This document shows positions 12,900 to 25,900 of a stretch of DNA of 64,000 nt, piece by piece; within the stretch, counting starts at the first letter, position 1, and each line of letters starts with the position of its first letter. A program made the position numbers and the translations under genes. Under the pieces are notes generated by a model. It was given only the letters and a program-made list of their open reading frames with translations. It searched no databases and was not told where the DNA came from. The stretch covers positions 14,927,086-14,991,085 of the forward strand of contig NC_037638.1 in the NCBI RefSeq assembly GCF_003254395.2, given 5' to 3'. Source of the stretch: Apis mellifera (taxonomy: Eukaryota > Arthropoda > Insecta > Hymenoptera > Apidae).

Positions 12900-15800
12900 G
12901 TTTCCATAGTATTCTTTCTTTTTTTTTTTTTTTTATTTTCTAAAACTATACATCGACAATTTTTCCTATTTCCTATTTTTTTTTTTTTTGTTTTTTACTG
13001 GCCGAAAAATAATGAAAAAAGCCGACACGATCTAAAATTGGCAAATTTGGTGATTTTGGACATACAATTAGGAATGTAGGTTACGAGGAGGATTCTGTTT
13101 GTTGTAATACACAAATAATGGTTCGACCGATGCACGAATTGAAAAAAGCAAAACACGCTTGAAGGATTCGCTGCGATCCGCGGATCGTTTTCGATATTAC
13201 GTCTGCTCTATACAGTTGTGTTCGGGTTCATCCAACTGATATTGCGTATTATTTGAATAAAAAATAGTTATAATAGAACCTAAATTGATTATATAATTAG
13301 CATCAATAAAAATTCTAAGAAATTTGAATCGAAAATTATATTATTAATGCTACAAATAAATTTAATATATTAGCGAATCAGAAAATAATGTGAATATCAA
13401 TAAATACTTATTTTTTTTAACATAACGATATTATTATATTGAATTTATTATCCAATTATACGGTACAAACAAATCGAATTCTTTTATTTAATTTTCAAAT
13501 AAGATTTTCAAAAATCAAATTCTTCCATTATTATGACATTATCAATCATTTATTAACTCAACCTTGAGGAAGCTCTACAATTCTGCAAATTTCCCCTTGA
13601 ACTGATATACTTAATACTTAAAAAAATAAGATAATATTTAAATATATATACCGAAATAATAAGGGATGCGATTCGAATTATCTCTCTAAAGGATAATCGT
13701 TACATAACACTACGTAATATATCCTGTTTAACCGTGAAACACTTATTTTCGTTGGCGGGAGGGACACGCCTGCCAACCATTCTCGAGTAGCACGTTTCCA
13801 TCGACCCGGACTCTCTTTTGCAACGATATTCTCTAACACATAAATATTCTTAAACATACATTAAAAAATAACATGATCTAAATATTCTTGAATATTTCTA
13901 TTTTCGATAGTCGTTCATTGAATATTGAACGTTAGAACCAAAAAACTGTCAGATTAAAAAATCCTCTCTTATACACGATATGTTATTACATTACAAACAT
14001 TCTCGATTTATAAATCTAATTCTAGTTTACAATTATACCTTTCATAATTTCTAATTCATAAAAATATTCTATCTATTTGTCGGAAAAAGTAATCTTTTTC
14101 GTGCCACGAATCTTTGTTAAATAAATTAATCGTATAGAAAATCAATAGAAATAATTTTGGATTGCATTCGAAAAAAGTAATTTAAATGTACGTTTAAATA
14201 AATTACAAATCGAATAGTTATTTTAATTGATAGGTTTGCAATGTATTCTAATTTATACAAGTGTCATTTCGAATGGGTTTAATTAAACGAATCGATAAAA
14301 GTCGAATTTTGTATACGAGAATATACTATACATTTATGTAATTGGAATTGATAATTGATTAAGGAATTCTATCAGTTAACACGTTTATTCGTATCAGCTC
14401 TATTCTTTAATCAATTTTATTCAAATATTAGCTTGCTTAATCACTAGAATGAAAAGTATAAAGCTTTAAGGACAAAGAAAATAAAATAAAAACTTTATAA
14501 AATTTATTTTTTATATTCGATTATTTAAATATTCTCATTATGCTATCAGATTTAAATAAATGATTTCATAAAATTTATTAATAATTTGGACCAATACGAT
14601 TTATCGAATTATCGAACAAAGAAAATAAAATAAAAACTTTATAAAATTTATTTTTTATATTCGATTATTTAAATATTCTCATTATGCTATCAGATTTAAA
14701 TAAATGATTTCATAAAATTTATTAATAATTTGGACCAATAGGATTTATCGCCTAATACATAATATTCGAATTCTATGATAAAAATTGAAAATTCACGAAC
14801 ACATCCGTGAAAATAGATATTACTGATAAGCTATTATCGCAAAATTTTTTCATAAATCATTACTAACTCGTAAGTTCGAGGGAATGAAAGATATATATAT
14901 GACCAATACGCGAAATTTATACTTACCTTCGAGAGAGAAATATTTATAATTCCATGTGGTTGTACCATATGGCGTGCAAGCTATTGGATAAAGCATTGAA
15001 TTTTATATTTGCACGTGTATACATATATACATATCACCAACAAATTATTTGTGACTAGGGAGTGATACAAGGACTGATTCTGGATTCTCGACATGCTTCT
15101 AAAATTACGTGCCTATACTTTAACTGTGAGACACAAAAGTACAAACGTTATTGTGGGATGCATTTGTCGGAAGCTATATCTATATTTTTCGCTCAACATT
15201 AATTTCGAGCAGTTTGTCTTTTCTTAGACTTTTTTTGTCTACGATACGAGATGTATACACAAATGAAGAATATGTATACACAGAACTATTGCTTGTTGTA
15301 TGCTTCAGTGCTATTAATATAAAGCAATGTGTCCACGAAGTGTCATCATAACGTTATCATCATATTATCGTCGACGATAGAATCAAAAATAGCAAAAAAT
15401 AATCTGTGTATGTTAGAAATAATGAGATACTCTTTAAAAGTTCTTTTTAAATATTCAGCGTTTTTCGTGTAAATACTTGTACGAAAATAATCGCGAAAGA
15501 AGATTGTCTTCTAATTGCTCCATCCAAAAAAAATTATGCCATCTTTATTTGTTTGATCACGTGATCAACTGATTGCAACCAATTACTGCAATTGTACCGA
15601 ATAAAAGGACAAAAAAAGGAAAAAAGGGAAAATTCACCGCGCGTCCTTGACAATGTAGCAGAAATGAATACTGAAGGAGAGAAATTGTTCCCTGAAAAAG
15701 AAATAAAAAAATAAATAAATAAAAAAAGTTCTACTTGCGTAGAAATGCAGTCTCACATATTATTATATTGTTATTTTCTAAATTTATATTTTAAGGAGAT

Positions 15801-16890
15801 AAGCGTCCTAAATTTTGTGGTTAATTGAAGAGATAAGAGACGTGTATACAATAATGATAATCTGATGCTATTCTATCTATGAAAATTTTAAGTGAATGAA
15901 AAGAGTAAGGAAAATAATGAAATTAGAGAACATTATGATATCTAACAAAGAACACAGACATCGACAGCTCAATTTAATTCCCCTTCGCAAGAATCCTACC
16001 ACTAGCAACCATCACGACTCGTTAAAAATGAACCGAGCGTAGAGGCGGCATTTATGCAATTGAAGTGGGTTAATTAAAATCTTTAGCTGGATATTGCACC
16101 GGTCTATGCTTATTTTGTAAATTTATTATTGATCAGCATAATTGATTATCATACTAAAATTTTCTTTTAAATTTATCCGCGACGAAGAAATAAATATTAT
16201 CTTTGAAAATTTAAAAAAAAAACAATAAAAAGATACACAATAAATTTAAAATTTTTTAATCGATTTTAAATATAGATAAAAATCGCTTTTTGTGATTTTT
16301 TTTTAAATTATGTTTAAAAAAAACATAAATTATAATAAAATATTTTATTATAAATATTAAATTATTATAAAATATATCAATTATCAAATAAGAATTGGTT
16401 GGATTTGTTATATCATATAAAAAAATTCGTATTAACTATAATGTGTTAAGTGATTAAGTTTAAAATGTTAATAAGTAAGCCAATTGGAAAATAAAAGAAA
16501 TGTTTTGTTTTACAAAGTTCACTAAAGCATTGCATTGAACGTGACTTCACACGTATGCGTACTCTATGCTTGCTGATGATAAGTTACGCTCGACTTCCGC
16601 TTCCGTTCACTGCAACTACGTTCAGTCACACGTACGCCACCTGCTCGAATTGCATGAATTACGTCATATCCAATATACATTGTTATTAAATGAAAAAAAA
16701 AAGAAAAAAAATATAGTACATATATTGTTAATTTCTTTTCAATATTTTAACAATTTTTTTCTTTTTTTTACTCGTTACCAATCGAAATAATAAATCTCAA
16801 ATATATACGATTACAATTTTTCTATTCGATTATTGAATTCATTGATTGAATTAATTAAACGGTAACAAGAGTAATTTAAACGATTTGGTA
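12900..16890. other. AT-rich non-coding DNA
   Basis: Apart from the tandem duplication at 14.47-14.75 kb, I see no exon, RNA gene or mobile element. A GC-richer patch at 15.97-16.10 kb has no phase-compatible coding frame that I could join to a neighbouring exon. Confidence 0.5.
14472..14750 (+). repeat. two-copy tandem duplication, 144-bp period
   Basis: The block 14472-14606 recurs at 14616-14750 with a 144-bp offset and a 9-bp spacer. Reading both copies side by side I find one difference, ACGATT versus AGGATT, about 15 bases before the end. Near identity in AT-rich DNA means a recent duplication or an assembly artefact. There is no coding content. Confidence 0.92.
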
Positions 16891-16893
16891 AAA

Positions 16894-18675
16894 TTACAAA
16901 AATAAAAGGTGTTCCCGGATTCTTTTCATATAAGTAAGCCAATACGGCTTTGCCAACTCCTGCACCTACAAAACATAATAGCAAGTGGTTCAAGTGGACT
17001 GCAGAAGTGGAATTGGTGTCGTCTTTTGTTCTCGCCGAATCAGCACCAACCTCTTTTTCTTGGCATTCTTAGAAATCAATACGTGCCTTCTAAGTTTCTA
17101 ATACACAGCAATCTATTACCAATATCTTTACAATATTATATACATATATTGTTCAATAGAAATCATTTCTTTTCTCAAATTTTTTTATTATAAACTGGCG
17201 AATTATTTTCAATTTGATCCAATGAAATAATTCAGCAATTTCGTATCTTCTCTCTCAACTTTCAGCACTTGTCATGTATATATACATAGATGTATTGCGT
17301 GTGTATATCAATTGTCTCATACTTGACAATGAGGGCACGCAACTTAGAATGTGTTTAACTTGTATAACGTATAAAGGAACTATTGTATAAGTGCTAAAAG
17401 ATATAATCTACTCAACTGTTTCAAGGATAGGAGCGGTAAGGGGAGTTTAAATGTTAGGCCCGTAAAAAAATAAAACATTCAATTGATGTATTTTAAGAAA
17501 CGTTATTTTTATATTATCACATTATACAGAAGTAAGATTTAGAAAAGTTTATTCTTTTGATGTTCGCCGATATGTTCGCGGAGCAATACATCATATGAAA
17601 TCCCTTATGATTGCAGATGAAACCGAAAATATGGATATATCTGATAATTGTCTTCCTCCTTTTAAGAATTTTATCACGTACCAATTCAAATAATAATAAC
17701 AATAACAACAACAACAACAATAATGACAACAATAACAACAACAACAACAATAACAACAACAATGATGATAATAATAATGATAGTAATAATAATTGTAATA
17801 ATAATAATAATGTGATATTATTTAATTTTTTTGAAAAAAAAAATAGATGAAAAAAATATAAAAGAAAATGAAAAATATTAATGAAAATGTTTTATTGAAA
17901 ATAAATAAAATTTTTATAAAGTAAGTTAAAAATAAAAAAAATAATTATTTTGATAGAAAAAAAATTAATAAAAAAACGAATCGGTACGAGATAAACATAT
18001 TTTGTTAAAATATTATTGACAGATAAATAATTTACTGCATAAAAGGGGAAAAATTAGAATATCGTACGTCTAAGTTTATATGTAGAATGTTGGAGAGATA
18101 TGCAAATTACTTGATCGTTTCGGTGTAGTGCATTAAATCACAGGAAGAATTTCAAATGAAAATTGCATCGTAAAAAGCACCAAAGCATGCTTACACCGAT
18201 CGATCATTGCAACCCATACATAATACTTCGACCATGCATCAGTAAAGGTGAACAAACCCTACGCGTTCCTGACTTGAAACATCCGCGCCACACATAACCT
18301 ACTCTATTGTTGCAACTTTTTAAATTTCACGCTTGTATCTTCATAAAGATGAAAAAATAAAAATTTAAAAAAAGATATAATCAAATATTCTAATTAATCG
18401 ACATATTTCAATGATTTAATCGCACTCGTATCGAGAATTTGTAAATAAAAAACATTTCATATCGAAAACACTTGTGTCGCTCTCGACTCGACTGCAATAT
18501 GGCCGTTCATTTGTCAAGGAATTAACGTTTCGATTCGCTCACTCACCAGATATTGCTTGCAATGTCTTTTATGCTTAACAGTGCAGCGTTTCTTCTTTTT
18601 GGAAGCACCCGTGGTCAAACCATTCCCAGATTTTTCTTTATGAGGCGTCGACAGATTCCCCTTGTTTGCGGGCAT
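16894..18675 (-). CDS. candidate small two-exon gene, 66 aa, unknown function
   Basis: Not recognised as a known family. Exon 1 (18675 down to 18547, 43 codons) starts at an ATG with an in-frame TAA 12 codons upstream and ends at a strong GTGAGT donor. Exon 2 (16965 down to 16894) follows a TTTTGTAG acceptor in the same phase 0 and ends at TAA. Both exons are far less AT-rich than their surroundings, which is the main sign of coding. The protein begins MPANKGNLSTPHKEK, has a basic cluster KKKKRCTVKHKRHCK at about residues 26-40, and ends in an aromatic/basic helix-like stretch PYWLTYMKRIREH. There is no signal peptide or membrane segment. A weak donor just before the stop could continue the gene leftwards. 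It is transcribed away from FCHo. Confidence 0.5.
17688..17812. repeat. AAC/AAT trinucleotide microsatellite
   Basis: About 125 bp of AAT, AAC, GAT and related triplets, inside the intron of the candidate small gene. Reading it as protein gives only asparagine runs on the plus strand or leucine runs on the minus strand, so the open frames across it are not genes. Confidence 0.9.
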
Positions 18676-19698
18676 CGCCGTAATCCTCAATCCACAGAAA
18701 TTGGGTCGTTTTTACCTGTCGACGATTGTTAAGAACAGATTCACCGTTCAGTCCAACGACGAAAGTGATTGATAATGCTCGAAACTTCTCTCTTCTCCGT
18801 ATATATGATACACACGTGAGTAATAGTACATGTGTACGTATAGATACTGGATATGCGCAAGGACACTGGACTACCCTGAGCTGATTATTTGAGGCCACGC
18901 CTCCCGTCTTCCGATCTTTCTCTACGTAATAACCGCCCCTTTTGAATTTTCAAAATTTATATACAATCTATTATCTTTGATTTTTTTTTTCTAATAATTT
19001 GTATCTTCTAGTTAACTTATCAACAATTTTATATTTTAGCTAATTATTTCACACAATATTTTAATTATTTTACATAAAGACAAAACTCAAATGTTTATGT
19101 TTACGATTTAGAAAGAATTAAATTCAAGAAAAAATATAAAAGATCTTTATTAAATATCAAAAAAATAATCTGACTTTGAACACTTAATTTAGCGTTGTTA
19201 CATAAAAATGCTAAATCATTTAACTTAAAATACAAATATATTTATATGTATATTTGTATACAAATATATTTTAAATAATAATGAAGAAATTATTTATTTT
19301 ATGATATTCATTAAATACCATTCGTTAAATATTATTATCATAAGTAAAACAATTTTAAATTTATCAATAACGATTTGAAAAACGTTACGTATCTTTTATA
19401 TTTGCTTTTTACTTTAGAAACCACTTGAATATCTTTTTAAATGTTTATAATACGATATAGTGATAATTTTTTTTTTATAATATGAAAGTTAAAAATGAAA
19501 TATTCATTTATAATAAAAAAAAATAAAATATGAAATTCTTATAATTATGTAATTATAAATATTTTATTATAAATTATTTTATAACTTTTTAATAATAATG
19601 CACAATGGTAAAACTAGAAAAAAGAATGTTCTTTTACCGACAACTTTGAGTATTAATATCTTTAGATATGTTTGGTAAGATGGCGATATACGCTATTT
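18676..19698. promoter_or_regulatory. intergenic region between two divergent genes
   Basis: About 1.3 kb separates the start codons of the minus-strand small gene and of FCHo. The 18.68-18.90 kb part is GC-richer and would be the 5' UTR of the small gene, with a possible extra donor (CAG|GTAAAA) in it. An AAGATGGCG string at 19678, a motif frequent near transcription starts, lies close to where the FCHo 5' UTR should begin. The middle, 18.95-19.62 kb, is AT-rich. A shared divergent promoter is inference. Confidence 0.35.
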
Positions 19699-19983
19699 AT
19701 GGAAAGAAGAAGAGATACGTGCAACGGAGATAGTCGAAATAAGTTGACCCATGTCTCCGCGGTCGAGCGCGCTCGTTCTGCTCGAAACGTCCGAGCACGA
19801 AACATTACGTTAGTTTGTCGTAAATTGAGTTACGTCTCATCGTATCTGCTGTACGGCTGGGATATTGTATCGTGTAGTCCTTTGTGTGTGCATGTGTGTG
19901 TCAATGATTCGTTATTAACGGTGCAGTTTGGCCTGATACATCAAAAGATAAATTATGATGGTCTGATCGCGGTTCCAACATGA
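19699..19983 (+). other. upstream ORF overlapping the FCHo start codon
   Basis: An ATG at 19699 opens a 94-codon frame through the GC-richer probable 5' UTR and stops at TGA 19981-19983. That TGA shares bases with the FCHo ATG at 19980-19982 (an ATGA overlap). The predicted peptide is arginine-rich at first and matches no family I know, so I treat it as a regulatory uORF candidate and not as a protein gene. A second, shorter uORF starts at 19680 in another frame. Both matter only if transcription starts upstream of them. Confidence 0.45.
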
Positions 19984-22900
19984 CTGTGGATTTCGCCGAC
20001 TACTTTTGGGTGAGTGTCTTTTTACTTGTTATCCCAGAATGTCATCCTCGTTAGGTTTAGGTTAGGTAACGTTTTCTTCTCTTTTTCATTTTATCTTACA
20101 TTTGAACTATTAACAAATTTTTCTTATGATCATCCCTATATTAATCTAATGTAACATTTTTTTATTTTTGATTGAATACTATTACATTTTACATAATGAA
20201 ATTTTTTCTATCTATTTTACATCTTATCCATAATCATCCTTGATCTTCTCATTTTTTCTTTTATACAGCACGCTTGTCTTTATTCTGTTTCATGAATGTA
20301 AGATTATACATTTCATCTTTTTGTCATTTCATTTTCGTATTATTTTTATGATTCACATTAGTAAAAATATCAAATATAAAAAAAATATATATTGAATGGT
20401 ACGTTATATATATACTACGTTTTTATGCATGTTTATAAAAACGAAAAGAAACGAAAATTTTAGCTTTGTTTCAATATTTTTTATTTTAAATTATATCTTT
20501 ATTATCTAATTATTATTAATTTTATTTGATTTATGTTTTTCTATTTTATTATTTTATATATTTCAATTTAAATTTTTTATAATTTTTTTTTAATATAATT
20601 AGGTGTTATATATTGGTGTTCTTTAAATGAGAAATTTATTTGTAAACAAGTTACTGAAATTTTCAAATTTTTTTTATAATTTACAAAATTTATTATATAG
20701 AAGGACTTAAATCTACCAATATCATTTTAAAAGTTTCAGTTTCATTCATAAATTTTTTGAAAGATGTGACATTGTCTTCCTGATGTCTGACTTTTTCATG
20801 GTATAGATAAGATAGTAGTCATTTCTTTTCATTTCCTTTAAAATTTTGTCCGTTAAAGATTATTATATGCAGGATACAATTTATTTTAATAATTTGAACA
20901 ATATATAATTAAGTTTATATTGAATAAATAGAATATTTTATTATAGCATTAAAGAATTTATAAAATAAAAAATTTTTATCAATTTTGTTTTCTTTGCTTT
21001 ATCTTTTATATTAAAATCTTATATTAATATAATTAAAAACAATATAAGAATATATTTTATTTAAAAATTTTCTTGAAAGAAAATTTTTTTAATTTAACTA
21101 TAAAATATTATTATTTTAATAAAATGTTATTAATAAAATTCACAATAAAAAATTAATCTATGTTATAAGTGACAATATATACAATAGGATGATAAGAGTA
21201 ATAATATATAATCACAGCTTATTGTGTTGATGTTACTCAAGAGTCTTACTCTATGTGAGTTTATAGTGATCAGGGTTCAAGTGTTAAATGGCTAAGTGAT
21301 TTTAAATATAGCTTTAGCTCTTTTTTTACATATTTTAATTAAAATCAAAATTTCATTTCCTCTAATACAAAAATCTTAAATAATTATCAACAAATAATAT
21401 TTATATAATTCTTAATATTATAATTTTAATATATTATATACAAAATAATAGAATATAGAAAATAAATGTATATAAAATGTATATAATAATTGTGAATATG
21501 TTATAAAAAGAATAAAAAGAATTTAGACAAAAAAGATTTTTTGTATAATTTAAGGGCGAAAAGAATAATGGATTTGACGTGTTATATCATAACATGAAGC
21601 ATGGTGCAGTTGCAAGTAAGGAGTTGGCTGAGTTTCTAAAAGAACGATCAACTATAGAAGAAAATAATTATAAAGTTCTAAGTAAACTTGCAAAACAAGC
21701 TGGCAGTAGCAGTAGTATACAAGGAACATTTGCACCTGTTTGGGCTGCCTTAAGAGGCGCAGCAGAAAAACTTGCTGGCTTACATTTGCAAATGGCCCAA
21801 AGGGTCACTGAACTAATAAAAGATGTATCAAAATATACAGATGAATTGCATAAGAAACATAAGGCTGTATGTAATTTTTCTTCATATTTTCGTATGTTTT
21901 TGTACTTAGGAATAAGTCAAAATTAAAATAATTGTATATATACTTATATTGCATATTAAGTTTTTAAACATATTTAATAAATTAATATAAAATATATTGG
22001 CATATAGAAAATTTTAAAAATAAAATCTGATTTATTTTAACGAAACTTTTTTATATCTCAACAATATAAATATATTTTTTCTATGTTGCATTTTTTTGCA
22101 ACTGTTTATCATATTATAATATGAATCATTTTGTATATACATACATATATTATAACTTATCAGTATCCGCCCATAGTCAGGTCATTAGGTTCTCTCAGAC
22201 AGTAGTTTGTATAAAAATATAAGATAGTATTTGTCAAATCAGACTGATAAGTAATTATTTCACTTAATTAATTAATTAACATATTACTTTATAATTGATT
22301 TCAATATTTGATTATATTTGAAAAAAAAAGTAAGAATAATAATACTAAGAAATATAAAACAAAAAATATGTAGGTAAAAGAAGAAGAATCATCCACCTTG
22401 GAAATTGTACAGAATATACAGAGTATCACTGTAACTTTACATAAAGCAAAAGATATGCGTACACAAAAGAGTCTGGAATTGGAAAAATTAAAGAAAGACA
22501 ATGCCAGTCAAAAAGAATTAGAAAAAGCAGAAATTAAGTTTAAAAAAGCACAGGATGATTATAAAACTTTGGTTGATAAATATATGATCATACGGAATGA
22601 TTTTCAAACCAAAATGACTCAAGCATGCAGGGTATCTATCTTGTTACAATTTCATATGGTATTTTTTAAGAAAATTATTTTAAGAAAAATATTAATTTAT
22701 TTGTTTTTTATTAAGCGATTTCAAGATGTGGAAGAGACACATTTAAAACATATGAAGGAATTTTTAAATATTTATGCAGATGTTTTACAATCAAATCATG
22801 AACAAGTTGGTCAAGTTCATATAGATTTTAAACGACAATGTTTGGATATGACAGTGGACAAACTTCTAGAACAATTTGTACAAAGCAAATCCACAGGTTT

Positions 22901-25900
22901 TGAAAAACCAGGTAAATATTTTTATATTATAATAAAAAAAAAACTTAGTATTTTATATATAATCTTTTCATAAATTAGGTACATTCGAATATGAAGAAAT
23001 CATGACAAGTTTAGGAGAAATGACCAGTCATTCTCAATTGGAAAGCAATATTGAAACATCTAAGGAAACATCAAAAGGAGCAAATGGAGAAACAGGCGTT
23101 GCGGGTAACACTCACAGTTCAAAAAACGATCGGGTATTAAAAGGGGAGGGTTGTCAGGTGGATGAGGAAAAGGGGACGGTACAAGAAAAAGAAAATGAAA
23201 GACTGAATGAAAGGGATAGAGAACTGTCACATGTACAAGCCACCAAGGCTTCCCGCCGTACTACCTCGCTACTCAACCTGTTCATGTCCAACTCCCAGGG
23301 TAGGTTTTTAATATTGAATAGAATTTACAAGATCTTATTCTTTTTTAATTGCAATAGTTTTCATCTACCTTGATGTAATGTAATTTTTACTATTATTACA
23401 TATTTTTAGTATAAATTGACTAAAGTAAAATATAAAACATATTGAAATTAATAAAATTGTTAAAGATAAACTATTTTAAAATTTAAAATTTAATTTTTTA
23501 ATTCATTATATCTTGGTAGATGATGTGTTGAACAGTTTTATTTATTTCATCAATATTGTTTTATTCATATACATACACTTATTCAATTTATTTTTTAGCA
23601 CTTAATCACAAATTTTGTTGATTTAGGCATATGCGAAACAACTTTATTGACTTATGCTTTTGTGGTTGTGTTACAATGCTTGTGCGTTATAATCTAACAA
23701 TAGGTGGAGGATGACATTAAAAGTTATTGTGTATTCCAGGGGGTTTAAAAATATATTCTTTTTCTTTTTTCTTTCTTTTTTTTTATATTATAAATATTAA
23801 ATTTATGAAAAAGAATGTAATAAACATTTATTTTCATTTTAGTTATTAATTATATAATTTTAATATAATTTTCATTATATGATTATTAAACTATAATTAT
23901 CAAACTTTGATATACATATAATGATAAAATGTTATATTTATGACTAATATCCCTCTGGAGTGCTATTTATGCCACTGAAAGTGCAAAACTATAAACAAAT
24001 TTTAATAGATATAAGTATGAAAATAGCAAGATGAAGAAAAAAGGGCCATTGGAGTCACAGATAATTGAAAGATATAAGCAATGAGTGTTGTTTCAGACAA
24101 ACAGAAGCAAGCAGGGTCTGGTTCGGCACCTGCAACTCCTCAGGGGAACAACCTGCCTCCTGCTGTTCCACCTCCCAGCATCTCCAGGAACCCTCTCAGA
24201 GGATCTAAATGTAACTGCTTACATTGTCATTACCTGTACCCTTACCATATCCATTACATATATTTCAAAGTAATTATTAGATTGGTATATGGTATTATTT
24301 CATATACACACACATACAAACAAAAAATTTATTTGAAAATGTTGCTTTTCTTTAGTAGTTAGTTTGCAATGTTTAAGGTGGGGGTATATTATTAGAAAAA
24401 TTAATTAGTAAAAGCTTTCTATAATAGTTTTTAAAATACTATATATATATATAAAATTATATAAAAACTTATAAAAATTATAAAAAAAATTTTGTATTTA
24501 TTAAAATTAATACATTTCTGTTAACTTTCAAAATTATATTATAGTTTGCATTATTAGTAATAATATCTAATTGGTGGTCTTCTTACAAACATTATAAATA
24601 TCTAATTTTGAATTATTGATCAACTTTCTTATAATTTTAACTTTATCTAAATGTTATTAATTATGATGAAAATATATTAATTTTCTTTGTTTAATTAAAT
24701 AATATATATTAATATATCTAATACAATCAAATAATAATGATCCTTCTGCTCAAATTAAAAAAAATTAAAAAACATTTATGTATAATTTTAAATGACCACC
24801 TTTAAGAAGGTACTCCTTTCACACACCTTTATCTTTATCTTGCTTTATTGGTTGCTCTTTATCTAATGGTATTTGCTAAGCTTTGATACAGTTCTTTCCA
24901 TATAATATTTTTTGTGGTCATACAGGATATATGGTTAAATAAAATCTCTGGTGACTTACAGTGGTAACGCGTATTATGGTTCCTCCACTCTGCACTCTTT
25001 TAGATCAGCAATGTACGTATACTAACATTGTTTAAGCACATTAATATTATTTGTATAGAATCATATCATAAAATGACTGATTAATTATAGTTAATTCACA
25101 GATAATTAGGAAAATATTTATTTAACATTGGCTTTGGAAGCACATTTAAAATATTTTTCAATTAGTTTTAAAAACATTTATATTTATAGACACATTCTAT
25201 ATTAGAAGGAAAAAATATTTTTTCGTTCTTGTTTGATACTGGGATAAGCTTGCTTAGACGATAGGCTCTAGTTTTAGAATTGATAATCTAACTAAATAAT
25301 TTAACATATTTTTCTATAAGACATTACTTACATAAATTGTTTTTCTAACAATCTTTTATGTAAATTTATCAAGGGATTCTTCTATCAACACAACTCATTC
25401 TTAAATTTTTACATATATTTGCGATTTGTTATGTCTAATCTATACAAAAAAACATTATTTAATTTAAAAGTTAAGAAAAATTGCATTTTGGAAAGTTTCT
25501 AAAATTTAAGCTACACATAATATAATTTATACAATAGTAGCATTTTAGCATATTGTCATATATATACATCAATAGACTGATTTTTTATTTCCTTTTATAA
25601 AAACTATGAATAATATTTCGATTTTAATCTTCGAACAAATATAAATATGTAATATAATGATTAATCATAAATTAATTTTTGAAACTTTCTGTTATTTTTA
25701 TAATAAACACATATTCTCATAGAATTAATTAAATAAAGGGAGTTGGATTTGGATAAAGTTGAAATACAAATGTGGGGTTGGCTACTGACGGGGCCTCAGG
25801 TGAGCCACTCTTATGAGTCTGTTACTGCATGGCTCACTTGTAATTAGTATTTATTTTCCAAGTGCAGATATCTTTCATGATATAGCGTAATGTGATTCTG

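Noticed and set aside
13740..13770. Short inverted repeat TTGGCGGG...CCTGCCAA
   Set aside because: An 8-bp stem is too short to support an RNA gene or terminator in a eukaryotic genome.
16811..16993. Minus-strand frame with a P-loop-like GAGVGK string, resembling a helicase fragment
   Set aside because: It starts at TTG, the similarity is one short motif, and a different frame of the same DNA fits as exon 2 of the small gene with a proper acceptor.
17517..17850. Open frames with leucine or asparagine runs
   Set aside because: Translations of an AAC/AAT microsatellite.
25797..25840. Hairpin considered as a microRNA precursor
   Set aside because: The 11-bp stem is too short for Dicer processing and does not extend outward; kept only as a possible splicing structure.
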